DNA of 64,000 bases from Adiantum capillus-veneris (GCA_014529385.2 CM043953.1:111410049-111474048); one strand, 5' to 3'; counted from the stretch's first letter, positions 10,378 through 22,749 are shown. Notes: a model not told the origin generated them from the sequence alone. Program-made: numbers and translations.

Positions 10378-11997
10378 TAAATTAGCCCGACCTGGAGGTC
10401 TCTGTTTGCTGTTGTGGTGGAAGTGGCTGATTTTGTTTTGGAGGTCGATTATTATTATTATTATTGTTATTGTTGTACCTGATATTGTCTACACTAGAGT
10501 TCACAATCAGGTCCTTGCTTGTGTCCCATGACCCCACATACTTGCATGGTGATTGTTGCATATTGTTCTGATTTCTATTTTGATATCCCCAATTATTGGG
10601 ATTCTGGAACCTTCTTTTAGGTGCAGGTCCCTAATATCTCCTGTTAGCACGCTGAGGAGCTACCACATTTGCAGCTGCCTCCCTCATTTTCTGAGTAATA
10701 TACTTTCTCTGAAATCTGGATTATAATAACAATTTTCATATTCGTGACCAAATCTTTGACAAACCTGGCAATATGGTTTTCCTGACATTCCAAATTGATT
10801 CATTCCAATTGTCTGTAATTTCTCTTGAATGATTTTGCTAACTGAATCTGCAGTTATTGCTTCCTCTCCCTACTTCCTTTCATTCTTATGCTTACCCTTA
10901 TCTTTTTCTTTTCCTGCTTATTTTTCTTTTTCTTCTTCTTTTCTGACCAATCTTCCTCCTCATCACTATTAGTGTCAACTTCAGTATCCTGATCTAAATC
11001 ATCAAACTCTGACTCTGAGTCTAAGTCCTCAGTTTTTTTCTTTCTTTTCCTTAAGTTATGCCTTACCTCCATATCTTCTTTCAGCTCTTGTAGCTGCTTC
11101 CACCAAATTAGTAAAATCCCGTGCATTTGCTAATGGGGGTCTCCCTGCTACTGCACTTTTGAACTCCTTTTTGAGTCCCTTACAAAAATAATCTCCCAAT
11201 TGCTCCATAGAAGGTTGTTGTGTTGCTTCCAACCTATTATTTAAGTTTCCGAACTTCTGTGCATAATCTTCACTAACAAATTTTTCTGCTTCAATTTCCT
11301 CAACTTCTTCAAAATGTCTTCAAGTGTTTTATCCTCCGTGAACCTTAATAGAAGTCTTTGCCTCAAATCATTATAATCAGCAAAAGCTGCCATGCAATAC
11401 TGCAAGAACCAATCCAACGGCCTTACCCTGCAGTGTTGCTGCAAAGTGCTCTTTTTTCACTACATCCGGATGTAACACCTCATAACCACTTGCTGACCAC
11501 CTTGTTTAAAACTGACCAACATGGCTATCAGCATATTGGGACTTTTTCCCACTGAACTTTGCAGTGCCCACTTTGGGATTTGGTGTAGCCATTGGAGGTA
11601 TCGGAAGTGTTTTGAGTACTCTTACCGGGAGTGTATTAAAAGATAAAGTACCTGTTCTTGCTGGTAAAAATTGAAATTGTCTTTTGCCCTTAAGATTTTT
11701 TGAGTGAGTAGTACATTAACCAATTGTCCCAAAAGTGGGTCTGCTGTGGGAGGAGTTGCTTGTTGGCCTCCTTGGTTTTGCAGGCGGGGTCTCCTGCAGC
11801 ATGTGTTCAGGTTCTTGCAGTTCAGTCCCTGCCCCAACAGTTTCTTCTCCTGCAACAAGCCCCCTTAATGGTTCTTCTTGGTCATCACTACTCGACTCTT
11901 CTTCCTGTCTTCCCCTTGCAACAAACTCTCTCCTCAGTCTAAACCTTGTGCCATATGAGTGTTGTGGTAAATTGGACCCTTGCCCTGATCCACTCAT
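10378..11997 (-). pseudogene. Element 1 gag
   Basis: Structural protein of the virus-like particle. The start is the Met at 11997 (MSGSGQGSNLPQHSYG), followed by a charged, disordered N-terminus. The capsid-like segment at 11444-11241 includes FADYNDLRQRLLLRF. An acidic and then Lys-rich stretch lies at 11126-10854. The zinc knuckle CQVCQRFGHEYENC (C-x2-C-x4-H-x4-C) is at 10770-10729. An Asn run encoded by an AAT/AAC repeat lies at 10476-10448. Frames change several times between 11716 and 11100. Element 2 is inserted six bases upstream of the Met. Confidence 0.75.
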
Positions 11998-11999
11998 AC

Positions 12000-12003
12000 A
12001 CGG
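12000..12003. repeat. Target-site duplication, left copy (element 2)
   Basis: ACGG directly precedes the TG of the 5' LTR and recurs at 20433-20436 directly after the CA of the 3' LTR. Four bases match; a fifth does not. Confidence 0.7.
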
Positions 12004-13208
12004 TGTCCTGCCATGGCACGTACATAGTGTGAAATAGAAACATTCACCTCACTTTTGACACTTCTAGATGCATGAAAAGAAAAACAATAATGTACATATC
12101 GTGATATATGCTAAAGCGGCTACTGCGGTCGCTATCATGTACATACCTATCCGGGGAGTCGTGGCCCTGTATGTGGCTCATTTGCGTGCTTTTTCACTTG
12201 ATAAGAGGCCTAATTTGGTTTGAAAATGTACATAGTCCAAGTGTTTTATGTGGCACACTCATCTTGCCTACAAAGATTGATGTGGGCAAAAACTGCCAAA
12301 ATAGCAGCTAACAGGCGCCGTTACAGAATTGCATGGAAAGTGATCCAAAATGGTATATTGATGAAAAGTGATGCTTATCTATTCTTTTTATGCTTATGCG
12401 AGTGATCCCACAAATTTAGGGATTTTCCTAACTCCGTTTGGGATTTTTCGCATCAAAAATGACATTTTTTGGGTAAAAAATGAGTTGAAAATGGCCTAGT
12501 TTTGGTCCAAAATGGCAAAATGGCCCAAAAATTTGACACATCAGCTCTTATTGCCATGGGGAAGAGAGAAGAGGGGGCTTTTTACAGAAAAACCTGCAAT
12601 TTATCACTATTGTGTAATTGCTTCCATAGTTGCTCAATCTATGTGTAAGGCAGTCCCACCTCTACGAAATCTTGTATCTGAGCTAGTGAGGGAGTGAATT
12701 AGGGTTTCCCCTTATCAAATGGTGTGTGGACTTCACTTTCAAAGCTCTTAAATCTCTGCAAATTCAGAAAATGGTCACCATGAAGGTGGAAGCTCGTGTA
12801 TTCCTTTCAGCTGTTTGATGTTACGACTATGTAATTGGGGGCGAGGCTACATGAAACCATGAAAGAGGTTTGGGTTTTGATTGAGATTTGTTCTTGTATG
12901 AGCATCGGGGTTTCATGGCTGAAACTTTGGTGTTTTTAAATGGTCTTTTTAAGTGAAATTGAATGTGGTTTGGTGATCCTCTAATCATAATCTCAACTAC
13001 GAAAACAAGCAATTTTCAAGCACGATAGGAAAGAGGGTTTGTGACTTTGCTGTCACTCACGAACGCTCTTTAGATTTTCTGTCACCCTTGGAAAGAGGGT
13101 TGGTGATTCTCCACAAACGCTTTTTCACAAAGTTTTTGTGACTCTCATCATGAACTCTCACAGCCAGAGGTTTTACACCTTCCCAGCTAGACCTCACTCA
13201 TTCCGACA
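12004..13208 (+). repeat. Element 2 5' LTR
   Basis: Starts TGTCCTGCCATGGCACG and ends CACTCATTCCGACA. Matches 19268-20432 along its length, with an extra ~40 bp around 12465-12505 absent from the 3' copy. Carries U3-R-U5 and would drive element transcription; no clear TATA box picked. Confidence 0.93.
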
Positions 13209-13277
13209 TTCCTAGTGAACCCGACGCGAAGTTGCTAGGGTGGGAGTTTGTGAATTGATCTAGACGCTTTGTTAGCC

Positions 13278-14872
13278 ATGGATGAAAATCAAGAGACACA
13301 TGGGATGCACTTTGATCCTTCAGTCATGCAGATGTTTCAAGCATTTTCCATGTACATGCAACAACAACAAGCAGCGGAAAGAAGCCAGATTTCAACCACA
13401 AAAGCACTAGAGTCCATTGTGAAGAGAATTGACCAGTTTGATGGCAAGGACATCACAAAGTATCTACGAGATTATATTAAGGAAATGGAGTTGAACCGAG
13501 TGTGTGAGGAAGACATGGTTCGAAGTTTTGAGCTAGTTTGTGTCCCAGAGATGAGAGACCGTATTAGGGCAATTCAAAATGCTCATGGAAGAAATTGGGA
13601 GGAATTCAAGCTTGCTCTAAAAGAAGACTACTTTATGGAGGACTCTGAGAGGGTGACCAAAAGAAACTTTCTTAGATTGGGTTGCAAAGCCTAAAGAAGG
13701 GATTTCTGCTATACAGAGCTTCTCAGAGAGTTTGAGCGACGCTATGCTCAACTATCACAAACTGAACAAGCTTCCTTGGATAGCGAGAAGGTAGAACTTT
13801 TCCTACAAGGAGCGGGCAAAGAAATTGAAGAAAAGTCAGAGATTCTCTTGGAAGACAAAGATGCAGAGCAAGGTTTGAAGACAAGGTGGAATGATGTACA
13901 AGATGCAATCTCCCTATTGGCAAAAAGAAACGCAGAAGAGAGAAGATGGTGGTGAACAATGGTGCTCCAGTTCCTGCTATTACTGAGAAGCAGCCAAAAC
14001 CTGCTATTGTAGCTTCTAAGGATGATGGGTCTATGCTTGAAGAACTTGTGAAGGGCATACACAAGCTGAAATTAAAGCTAGCAAGGCTTGAAGAAAAGGG
14101 GCAAACGTCTGGACAGTCATCTAGTCAAAGACCTCAAAACAGAGAGGGATTTGTAAATAGGTGCATTTGATGTGACAGCCCAGACCATCCAAGAAGGGAC
14201 TGTGAAAGCTTCAAAGATGCCTTGGGTAAAGATCTTATCTTCTTCAAAGAAGGGAAGATACATCTTAGTGAAACAGGGAAGCCCTTGGCGACCAACTTTG
14301 GCAAAGGAGGGATGAAAAAGCTAGTTGAGGACATGGAAACGAGTCATGCTATCTCAATGGTTAAAGCGACAGCATTTGGCTTAAAGGTTGGTCAAGTCAT
14401 GCTCAAAGGGTCAAAATATATTGAAGACGTGAGTGAGGATGGTGAAGATGTCTGGCCATCGGCGATGGAGTTAGCTATGAAGGGAAATTTGACTAAAGAA
14501 GTGTTACATGAATTAGGAGATTGTATCCATCTTGAGGCTGGGTGGAATGAACCTGTAGATGCTTTGTCAGTGCATGACTACATTGCAAAGTGTCGAGGAA
14601 ACAAGGCACTTGTTGAAGAAAAACGCAAGAGAGAAAATGGGGATGAAGGCCCCTCAAAGAGGGCTACTAGAGGTGGAGGGAGAAAGGATCCGAGTCCCTC
14701 TCAAGGGCCCATGGCAAGGGAGCCTCCATCACAAGAAGTACCAATGAGAGATGTTGCATCAAAGGAGAAGCAAGAGAAAGAAAAGAGCAAGGGAAAAAGC
14801 CCATCATACAAGCTACAATCAGATATTGAAGCTGCCTTAGATTTAAAGAAAGTTTTAGAGGAAAGGATCTGA
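13278..14872 (+). pseudogene. Element 2 gag
   Basis: Starts at the Met at 13278 (MDENQETHGMHFDPSVMQMF), 70 bases after the LTR. The capsid-like region includes KYLRDYIKEMELNRV and NWEEFKLALKEDYF, then a frame change at about 13690 into REFERRYAQLSQTEQ. A second open part starts at 13946. The zinc knuckle at 14162-14203 reads C-I-stop-C-DSPDHPRRDC: a TGA (14168-14170) sits inside an otherwise perfect C-x2-C-x4-H-x4-C. The rest (14222-14872) ends in a Lys/Glu-rich tail. Between the LTR and the Met is TAGTGAACCCGAC, which may be a primer site, but I cannot match it to a tRNA. Confidence 0.8.
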
Positions 14873-15021
14873 AATAGCAAGGTGGAGTTTACATTGGGAG
14901 AAGTCCTTGGCATTGCAAAAAGAGAGTTGCACGAGGAAATATTGATATCATAAGAAGGAAGCGATGAGCTTTAACGGAGTCTATCCAATCAGAGGCTGAA
15001 GAGAGCACTTCAAAGACGCAT

Positions 15022-15672
15022 GTGATACAAGTACAACAAATAGATGAAGATGAGAATTTTGTAAGCTGCTACCAGTCTTCGGGCGGCAGAAATAGGCATG
15101 TTAAATTTGAAGATGAAGATGAAGACAAAGCCACTCATAAGAACTACTATTCTAGAAACCATTGGGCAAGGGCTACAACAGAAACCTTGGTTAAGGTGGG
15201 AGATCTTGAGGAGCCTTATGTGGCCTTGATAGACCATGGTTCAGAGATTAACCTCATGTCCAAGAGTCTCTATATGAAGGGAAAGTGGCCAATTGATACT
15301 GACCATGGGTGGATGATTAGGGATGCAAACAACTCATCCGAGGATCTCTATGGTGCTTGTCCAAATGTTAATGTAACCATAGGGGATGTGAAAGGTGAGC
15401 AAAATTTCTTTGTTCAAGAGATGTCAAGCTATCCTCTAATCCTTGGACAACCATACATCACCGCAGTGCGAATGGAGACAAAAGTATTGGTTGATGGATC
15501 TGCCTATGCCAGGGTCAAAAGCAAAGATGGAAAACGAGCTGTTCAATTCTTGACAGTTTGCGTTGACCATGAGCAAAATCGTGACAGCTTAAGGGACCAT
15601 TCTCTACCAAAACCAAGCAAGGAGTTTCGAGATCAAAGGGAGATGAGGGGTTTTGGCCGAGTACCATTGTAA
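15022..15672 (+). pseudogene. Element 2 protease
   Basis: Retropepsin with active-site ALIDHGSEINLMSK (about 15225; D-H-G-S in place of D-S/T-G-A, a variant seen in related plant elements) and the C-terminal YPLILGQPYI (about 15440). The N-terminal extension is acidic (EDEDEDK). The open stretch ends at 15672, where the frame is lost before the pre-RT region. Confidence 0.8.
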
Positions 15673-16800
15673 AGAGGGAGTGCAGCGGTACAGAAAGAAA
15701 AAGGTTCTCGCCTGATCCAAAGGGAGACAAAGCTTTTTCTACAGGTGCCTTAGTAGCAAAGGATGGATCAGTATCTTTCACAAAGCTTGGAGATTTAAAG
15801 AAAGGACAAAAACAATATGTAAATAGTGTACGGAGAAAATACAAAAACCATAATTTGCTAGATGAAGATGAGTACATTTCAGGTGTTTTTGAGGAGGTTT
15901 GTTTTGTAGATACTATGGGTGATCTCAATGCTATAACAAGTTCTAGTTTCCAGCAAGGAAATGACCTCGTAAAAGTAGCTTCTATGGACATGTATAGAAT
16001 CATTGAGTCTTTCAAAGATGAGGAGTTCTTCAATGTGCAAAAAGATCTAGAAGTGCGAGTGGAGACGAAGTACAAAACTATAGCAAAGAAGGTGAAACCA
16101 ATGGCATTGCCTTTGCCTACAGATTGAAAGGAAATGATGGATTAGGCTTCTTTGCAACCTAGTCTCCGAGATCCAAAAAAATTTGGACACAAGTTTACGC
16201 AAGAGTCATTGGAGATGTTAAAAGTTGGAGGCAATGACTCCTTGATAGAGATTGAAAGAAATTTTTTTGAACAGACACTCTCCAAACATGGAAAAGCTTT
16301 TGCATTTGAGCCGCATGAGATAGGGTGTGTGGATCCATTTATAATTGAACCAATGGTAGTATTCACTGTATCTCATGTGCCTTGGAATCTACGACCAATT
16401 CCAGTGCCAAAAGCACTCTTGCCAAAGCTTATAGATTTACTCAATGAAAAGATAAAGATGGGGATTTTGGAACCTTCATGTGCCCCCTATTCAAGCAGAT
16501 GGTTCACAGTACCAAAGAAAAATGGAGCTCTACGTTTCATTCAAGACATCTAGCCTGTCAACAAAGTCACAATCAAGAATATGGGTATAGGGTCAATTGT
16601 AGATGAGTTTGCAGAAGCATTTTCAAGAAGGGCAATATATTCTATGGGGGATTTGTACTCAGGGTATGATCAGTTCCAACTAGCAATGGAAAGCAGGGAC
16701 TTGACTACCATGAGAACACCCTTGGGTTTGGTAAGGATGCGCACCTTATCGCAGGGAGCAGCCAACTCGGTTGCGCAACAAAGTCCTTCGTGACTTCATA
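15673..16800 (+). pseudogene. Element 2 pre-RT linker and N-terminal half of RT
   Basis: 15855-16127 is an acidic linker. RT starts in 16152-16553: NLRPIPVPKALLPKL, then WFTVPKKNGALRFIQDI, followed by a TAG at 16551-16553 where the family has Gln before PVNKVT. It continues in 16581-16793 (SMGDLYSGYDQFQLAMESRD, MRTPLGLVRM). Frame change at about 16780. Confidence 0.85.
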
Positions 16801-17994
16801 CCTCAAATTACAATGCCTTTTCTTGACGACGTTCCAATCAAAGGATGCAACTTAGCTAAAAAAGATGAGGCTCTGGATGCGAGGGGGTGCCGTAAATATG
16901 TAGCAAACCACATCAATGATTGTGATAGAATTTTAACAAGGCTGGAAGAAGTGAACCTTACATTATCTGGGCAAAAGTCTGTGTTTGGGGTTGAAGAAAT
17001 ATTGATAGTGGGACATCTTTGTAATCCTCATGGCCGCCGACCTTGTCCAACTAAAGTGGATGCAATACAGAGGATGAAGGAAGTATGCGTAAATATCACG
17101 GAGGCGAGAAGGTTTTTAGGTGCATGTGTCTTCTATCTCATATGGATTCCACATTATGCACATGTTGCAGATCCTCTTTATCAATTGCTAAGTAAGAATC
17201 AAAGGTTTCAACGGAATGATGTACATGTAAAATCTATGAGGAAGTTGAAGCAATTGTTGCTGTCTTCATCAACTTTGAGGAAGATTGACTATGAGTGTGG
17301 AAGACCGGTGATTGTGACAGTGGACACTAGTCCAACGGGAATTGGATGGGCAGTAGGACAAGACGATGAAGAGAAACACAGGTATGTGGTGAGGTTTGGG
17401 GACAAGGTTCTAAGCTCTCGTCAAAGAGCATATCCACAGGTAAAAAGGGAGTTATGGAGGGTGGTTACAACATTAAAGTGTGACAAAGAGTACTTCATTG
17501 GAGCATCTGTAGTTGTGGAGACTGATTGCTTACCACTTCTGGGGACGATTGCAAGCTGCTCTACTCCTGATATTGCTATGCTTAGGTGGATTGCTTATAT
17601 AAAGTCCTTGAACCCAGAATTGAATCACATTGCAAGAAAAGATAATGCAATGGCAGATATGCTTTCAAGGGCAAGGTATGAAGATGAGGATGATATGATT
17701 GATGAGGAAGAAGATGTGGGCACAAAATTCTACACAATTTCTCATGCAAAGTGTGATGATATATGCATTGTATCTTCACTTGAATCCTTTTCAGAGGAGT
17801 TCTATGAGGATGAATGGTTGCTCATAGGTCGCTACCTGAGTACTTTACAAAAGCAAGATGATTGGAGTGAGTCAGAACTCAAAAGGATCAGAAAGAAAGC
17901 ATATGGATTCTTCTTGAGGGATGGCTACTTATGGAAACATCCTAAAATAAGAGATGGGACTCTATTACGAGTAGTATGTGATAAGCCTACTTAG
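16771..17994 (+). pseudogene. Element 2 RT catalytic part and RNase H
   Basis: The RT catalytic site MPFLDDVPIKG is at about 16815, followed by connection motifs (RFLGACVFYLIWIPHYA). RNase H: VIVTVDTSPTGIGWAVG (about 17310), QVKRELWRVVTTLK, VVVETDCLPLL and DNAMADMLSRA (about 17650). An acidic spacer leads to the integrase N-terminus. It ends at a TAG (17992-17994) after DKPT; the same frame continues with integrase sequence. Confidence 0.9.
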
Positions 17995-19090
17995 CTCAAA
18001 GTTATCAAAGAGCTTCATGAAAGCCTATATGCTGGACATCGAGGTGTATGGGCTACTTTTTTTCAAAGTGAAAGAGAGATATTGGTGGAAAGGCATGTAT
18101 AAGGATGTAGCGGATTTTGTGGAGTCTTGTGTCACATTCCAAATGTATTCCAATGTACGTCATCGTGATGGATTGCATACTACATACCCATTAGAAATGC
18201 ACTATAAATGGGTTGTTGATCTAGTCACAATGCCTTTAGGACTTTGGCAAATGAGATACTTGGTACTTGCATGAGAAGACTTGACAAACCAAGTGGAAGG
18301 GCGTGCATTGAGGACAAAAACTACAAAAGCTGTTTGTAAATTTTTGCTTGAAGATGTAATTTGCCGCTATGGCTGTGTGGGAAAGATAGTTGCTGATAGA
18401 GGTGAGTTAGATGCAGATGAAGCAAGGGATTTCTTTACAAGAATTGGTATCAAGCTAGCCCTGACTTGTGCTTATAATCCACAGGGTAAGTGAAAGAGGA
18501 CATCCTCCTATTGTCAAAGCTTTGGCTAAGTCATGCAAAGGTAGAATGCGTGAGTGGCCAAGGTTGCTACCATATGCTTTGTGGGCTGATCGTACAACTC
18601 ATAGCTCAATTAATGACTGGTTACATGCCTACTGAATTGATGTATTGTTAGAAGCCAGTCATGCCAATTGAGGATGTAGTTCCTACTTGGAACATGTTAC
18701 TTTGGGAAGATGGTGTAAGTAGGGAAAATCTACTTGCTTTGCGCATAAGGCAATGGGAAAGAAGACAGGAAGACATAGACATTGCTAAAGCTCGATTGAA
18801 GGATGCAAGACTAAAGAATAAAGATAGGTTTGATAAAAGACATAGGCGTCAACCAAAGCCTATTGAAGAGGGTGATTGGGTCCTAATGTACGAAAGTAGC
18901 CTTGACAACCAACACACCACACAAAGAAAAGGTGGTTTGGTCCCTATGTTGTCAAACATGTGCATGGAAATGGTATATATAATTTGAGGGAGCTCGATGG
19001 AACAGAGCTTAAAATTCCCATAGCGGGCAAAAGAATCAAGATGTTCAAGAGGAGACATGATAATGATCCTTTTGATTCACAACAAGATGA
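17995..19090 (+). pseudogene. Element 2 integrase
   Basis: Zinc region: ELHESLYAGHRG then VESCVTFQMYS, where the second Cys of C-x2-C is Phe. Core: WVVDLVTMPLG (first Asp), VADRGELDADEARDFF (second Asp) and SERGHPPIVKAL (Glu, about 18495, in a shifted frame after a small deletion near 18487). The C-terminal region includes EEGDWVLMYESSLD (18870) and a tail to about 19090. Breaks: an indel in a T run near 18060, TGA at 18272-18274 (after YLVLA, where the family has Arg) and frame changes near 18490 and 18930. Confidence 0.88.
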
Positions 19091-19254
19091 TGATGAATAA
19101 CCTAATGACATTGCTACAGATGAGGATGAAGAAGCAGAGGATGATTTTCCAGACTTTGTAGAAGATGAAAATGACATCCAAATATTTGTGGATCTTAATG
19201 AAGATTAAACCTATATAGGGAAAATGTTGGCACATGCCAGAGGATATGCAGGTT

Positions 19255-19267
19255 CTGAGGGGGTGGA
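19255..19267 (+). promoter_or_regulatory. Element 2 polypurine tract
   Basis: CTGAGGGGGTGGA abuts the TG of the 3' LTR, the expected place for the plus-strand primer of reverse transcription. Confidence 0.75.
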
Positions 19268-20432
19268 TGTCGTGTCGTGGCATGTACATAGTGTGAAATA
19301 AAAACATTCACCTCACTTTTGACACTTCTAGATGCATGGAAAGAAAAACAATAATGTACATATCATGATATATGCTAAAGCGGCTACTGCGGTCGCTATC
19401 ATGTAAATACCTATCCGGGGAGTCGTGGCCCTGGATGTGGCTCATTTGCATGCTTTTTCACTTGATAAGATGCCTAATTTTTTTTGACAATGTACATAGT
19501 CCAAGTGTTTCATGGTGGCACACTCATCTCGCCTACAAAGACTGATGCGGGCAAAAATTGCCAAACATAGCAGCAGCTATCACGCGCCGTGCAGGATTGC
19601 ATGGAAAGTGAACCAAAATGGTATATTGATGGAAAATGATGCTTATCTATTATTTTTATGCCTATGCAAGTGATCCCACAAATTTAGGGATTTTCCTGAC
19701 TCCGTTTGGGATTTTTCGCATTAAAAATGACACTTTTTGGTCCAAAGTGGCAAAATGGCCCAAAAATTTGACACATCAACTCATAATGCCATGGGGAAGA
19801 GAGAGGAGGGGGATTTTTACAGAAAATACCTGCAATTTATCACTACTGCTTCCATGGTTGCTCAATCTATGTGTAAGGCAGTCCCACATCTTCGAAATCT
19901 TGTATCTGAGCTAGTGAGGGAGTGAATTAGGGTTTCCCCTTATCAAACTGGTGTGTGGGCTTCACTTTCAAAGTTCTTAAATCTCTGAAAATTCAGAAAA
20001 TGGTCTCCATGAAGGTGGAAGCTCGTGTATTCCTTTCAGCTGTTTGATGTTACAACTATGTAATTGGGGGGGAGGCTACATGATACCATGAAAGAGGTTT
20101 GGGTTTTGATTGAGATTTGTTCTTGTATGAGCATCGAGGTTTCATGGCTGACACTTTGGTGTTTTTAAATGGTCTTTTTAAGTGAAATTGAATGTGGTTT
20201 GGTGATCCTCTAATCATAATCTCAACTATGCAAACAAGCAATTTCCAAGCACGATAGGAAAGAGGGTTTGTGACTTTCCTGTCACGAACGCTCTTAGATT
20301 TGTTGTCAACCTTAGAAAGAGGGTTGGTGATTCTCTACAAACGCTTTTTCACAAAGGGTTTGTGACTCTCATCATGAACTCTCACAGCCAGAGGTTTTGC
20401 ACCTTCCCAGCTAGACCGCACTCATTCCGACA
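19268..20432 (+). repeat. Element 2 3' LTR
   Basis: Starts TGTCGTGTCGTGGCATG and ends CACTCATTCCGACA. About 40 bp shorter than the 5' copy. Confidence 0.93.
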
Positions 20433-20436
20433 ACGG
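20433..20436. repeat. Target-site duplication, right copy (element 2)
   Basis: ACGG, matching 12000-12003. Confidence 0.7.
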
Positions 20437-20755
20437 TTTCTTGTTTTTTGTCTTAAATACTGTACCAACACCTTCCTTTCATATAGATTGTAACATGAAG
20501 GTAAATTGCATGCCCCAAAAGGTAAAAATGAAGTAAATACCTTGTCACAGCTATTGCAATTTTGACTTCCCTTGGCAGATTTGGGAAGAATCCTCCAAGA
20601 ATTTGGTTGCATATTCCTCAGACTCTTCCTACGGGGTTACCCAATTTGAGAATTCCCTCAGGTGGTCTATGTCCACTTGCATATTAGTTCCCTGCTTTAT
20701 TCCTGACTGCAATATGGTTCAGGCTGAACTCGAACCAAAAGCTGGATCGCCAAAG
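20437..20755 (-). other. Element 1 leader with primer-binding site
   Basis: Untranslated leader of element 1, separated from its gag Met by element 2. The minus strand immediately after the LTR end (CCCCTAACA) is CTTTGGCGATCCAGC (20755-20741), in PBS position and starting with the usual TGG; the tRNA is not identified. No coding frame. Confidence 0.6.
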
Positions 20756-21144
20756 TGTTAGGGGCTAACCACCCTAACAGTATTTCAGTATAGGTATATA
20801 CTAAAACTGCATGCTACACTATACTACTGCATAATAGAATACTGAAGAACACATCAAATAGAGAAGAGAATGCACTGCACTAATTACTGTTCATCAATCC
20901 ATAAGCACTTACAAAGTAGCATCGAGAGCAGTGCGACTGCATAAGAGAAAAATAACTGCCGAACTGCAAGACAACGTCAAGAACTAAGAAGAACCTTTCT
21001 ACCTTCACATGACCGTCTAGTTACAACTTCCAAAGTAATGGTGTAAATACACCCTTCACATGACCGTCTAGTTACAACTTCCAAAGTAATGGTGTAAATA
21101 CACTATTAGAGCCCAAAGCTACAACCTTAGTTACTGTCTCTACA
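20756..21144 (-). repeat. Element 1 5' LTR (outer end tentative)
   Basis: The inner end is clear: plus strand TGTTAGGGGC next to the PBS, with an 8 bp terminal inverted repeat TGTTAGGG/CCCTAACA inside 24 bases. The outer end is guessed at 21144, where the minus strand starts TGTAGAGACAG. With no surviving 3' copy the length cannot be verified. Confidence 0.4.
21002..21103. repeat. 51 bp tandem duplication
   Basis: CCTTCACATGACCGTCTAG through GGTGTAAATACAC occurs twice in a row (21002-21052 and 21053-21103), essentially identical. It lies in the presumed U3 of element 1's LTR, where duplicated regulatory blocks are common. Confidence 0.9.
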
Positions 21145-21789
21145 GGTAAATACTGAAGTGTTACTGAGGCATCAATGCCTGTAACGATATGGTGGTGGGG
21201 CAAGAAGCAACAAGATGTGTTTTGCTTAGCAATGCATAGATTGATGTATGTATCAAATGTGGTGCCCTTAGAAAAGCACATAAATTTCTTGAATGGTTTC
21301 TTTTATGGAAATTCATCACTTGGAAAACAGTGATTGCAGTGTATGCCTTACATGGTTGAGCAATTCATTCATATGGTGGAGAGGATTCACAATGTGATTG
21401 GTACTCAAGGATTGCTAGAGACAGATACCCTGCTTGGTAGTGCATGGATTGAATGGGAATGCCATCGGGCGGCTACTGGAGAAACGTGGTGGTAAACAAT
21501 GTTTTGGTTGATATTATGTAAGCTTAGTGTTGTGATTAGCAATACCTTGGGCATTATGTGGTCACCCAATAACCTTGGACCCCAAATTATATTAGCTTGG
21601 TGGGAGCTGAGTGGTAATAGGAAGAAAAAGAAAAGCATGGTGTGCATCAGTAGTAGCAAACAATGCAAGGGAGGAGGCAAGGAGCACTCGCAGTAGTTGC
21701 TGCAGGGCTCGAATGACAATCGCCATGAAGAAAAAGTTGAAGAGCAGCTCCTAGCGACAATTTTTGGCATAACTTACTAAGAAAAAGGA
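21145..21789. other. No gene recognised
   Basis: Sequence between the presumed end of element 1's LTR and element 3. Short protein-like stretches on the plus strand (about 21350-21480 and 21500-21690) match nothing I recognise and are separated by a stop. Probably old repeat DNA. Confidence 0.4.
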
Positions 21790-22749
21790 TGTTGGACGGA
21801 AAGCGACTCACACACCCATGAAGTGCATGCCAACACTACCTAGATCAACATAATGTCAATTGAGGACACAGATGACACGATAGGCACACGGAGGAAATCT
21901 CTTAAGCTTGTCAGGCTGAGACCATCCTACACATACAACACTCAGGAAGGCCAACTAAACCACAATCAAGAACCTCACTGCTCTCAACTACACCACCTAG
22001 CCACATACACACATGCGGAAGGTAACTCACCTAATCATGCTAGATTCGTACGAAACTTAAGGAACACCATCCCCTCACTAGGATACACCTGTCCCTAAGC
22101 TTCTACACTCAAAACCCTCACTCAAAACCCATCTGCGGAAAACGCGTAGGATGACAGAGCTGAATTTTGAAAGTGCTCGAAACTAAAATTTATGAGTACC
22201 TATGCGTAGCTTATGCCGCCACGATTCTATAGACTACTAGAACGCAGAAAACAGACATCGTTTGATACACTTACGACCACAATTAGCTCGTAGATGCGTC
22301 GGCATGTGCGCTTCGTATCGCGGGGAATGCTTGGCGTTGTCGCGTAGCTCTCCTCGAGTCTACCGCAATGGTGCAGTCTGATCTCCAATGTGTTGATGGA
22401 GCCGGGCGTAGCGAGAGGATGAAGCTCACACTCACTCTCTTTCTCTCTATCTCACACACAGTAGACGGCAGCGCTAAAACTTGATTATGAAAAAGTCTCT
22501 TTACAAAATGACCTAGGTACCTTATATACTAAGGCTACCTTAGGTTTAACAAAAAATGGGGTTGAAAGGGTCAAATGGATTTGTATTTACAATCTGGAAG
22601 TGCCATTGCACCCCGGCTTCTGAAACTAGAATAACTACTCATTACAAATGACGTTTATATCCATAATCTGCAGCATTTCATAACTCGCAAAAGATAAGAC
22701 TTTGGTACGAAACTTGAGTTATGTTGTGTTGTTGACCCAGCGGTCAACA
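21790..22749 (-). repeat. Element 3 3' LTR
   Basis: Plus strand runs TGTTGGACGGAAAGCGACTC to GACCCAGCGGTCAACA. Nearly identical to 32152-33107. The U3 terminus is itself a palindrome: TGTTGACC-CAGC-GGTCAACA. Contains an ACGCGTAGGATGAC half-copy of the leader palindrome at 22142-22155. Confidence 0.95.

Larger units (their letters stand above)
12004..20432 (+). mobile_element. Element 2: complete but dead Ty3/gypsy retrotransposon nested in element 1
   Basis: LTRs at 12004-13208 and 19268-20432 share start (TGTCSTG), end (CATTCCGACA) and most of their sequence, and flank gag-PR-RT-RH-INT on the plus strand. The 4 bp duplication ACGG on both sides and the interruption of element 1's leader prove insertion into element 1. 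The LTRs differ at several positions per 100 by eye and by a ~40 bp gap, so the insertion is old. All coding parts contain stops or frameshifts. Confidence 0.93.
6119..21144 (-). mobile_element. Element 1: old Ty3/gypsy retrotransposon, split by element 2
   Basis: Minus-strand LTR element with gag at 11997-10378, then protease, RT, RNase H and integrase down to 6119. Its leader, PBS and 5' LTR lie at 20433-21144, on the far side of the 8.4 kb element 2 inserted at 12003/20433. The order PR-RT-RH-INT is that of Ty3/gypsy (Metaviridae). No 3' LTR resembling 20756-21144 is found left of 6119; the sequence changes directly into the hairpin/GA region, so the 3' end is truncated or replaced. Every coding segment carries stops or frameshifts and the integrase has lost a catalytic Asp, so the element is dead. 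Confidence 0.85.

Noticed and set aside
20756-20780. Telomere-like TTAGGG at an LTR end
   Set aside because: A single TTAGGG/CCCTAA pair explained by the LTR's terminal inverted repeat, not a telomeric array.
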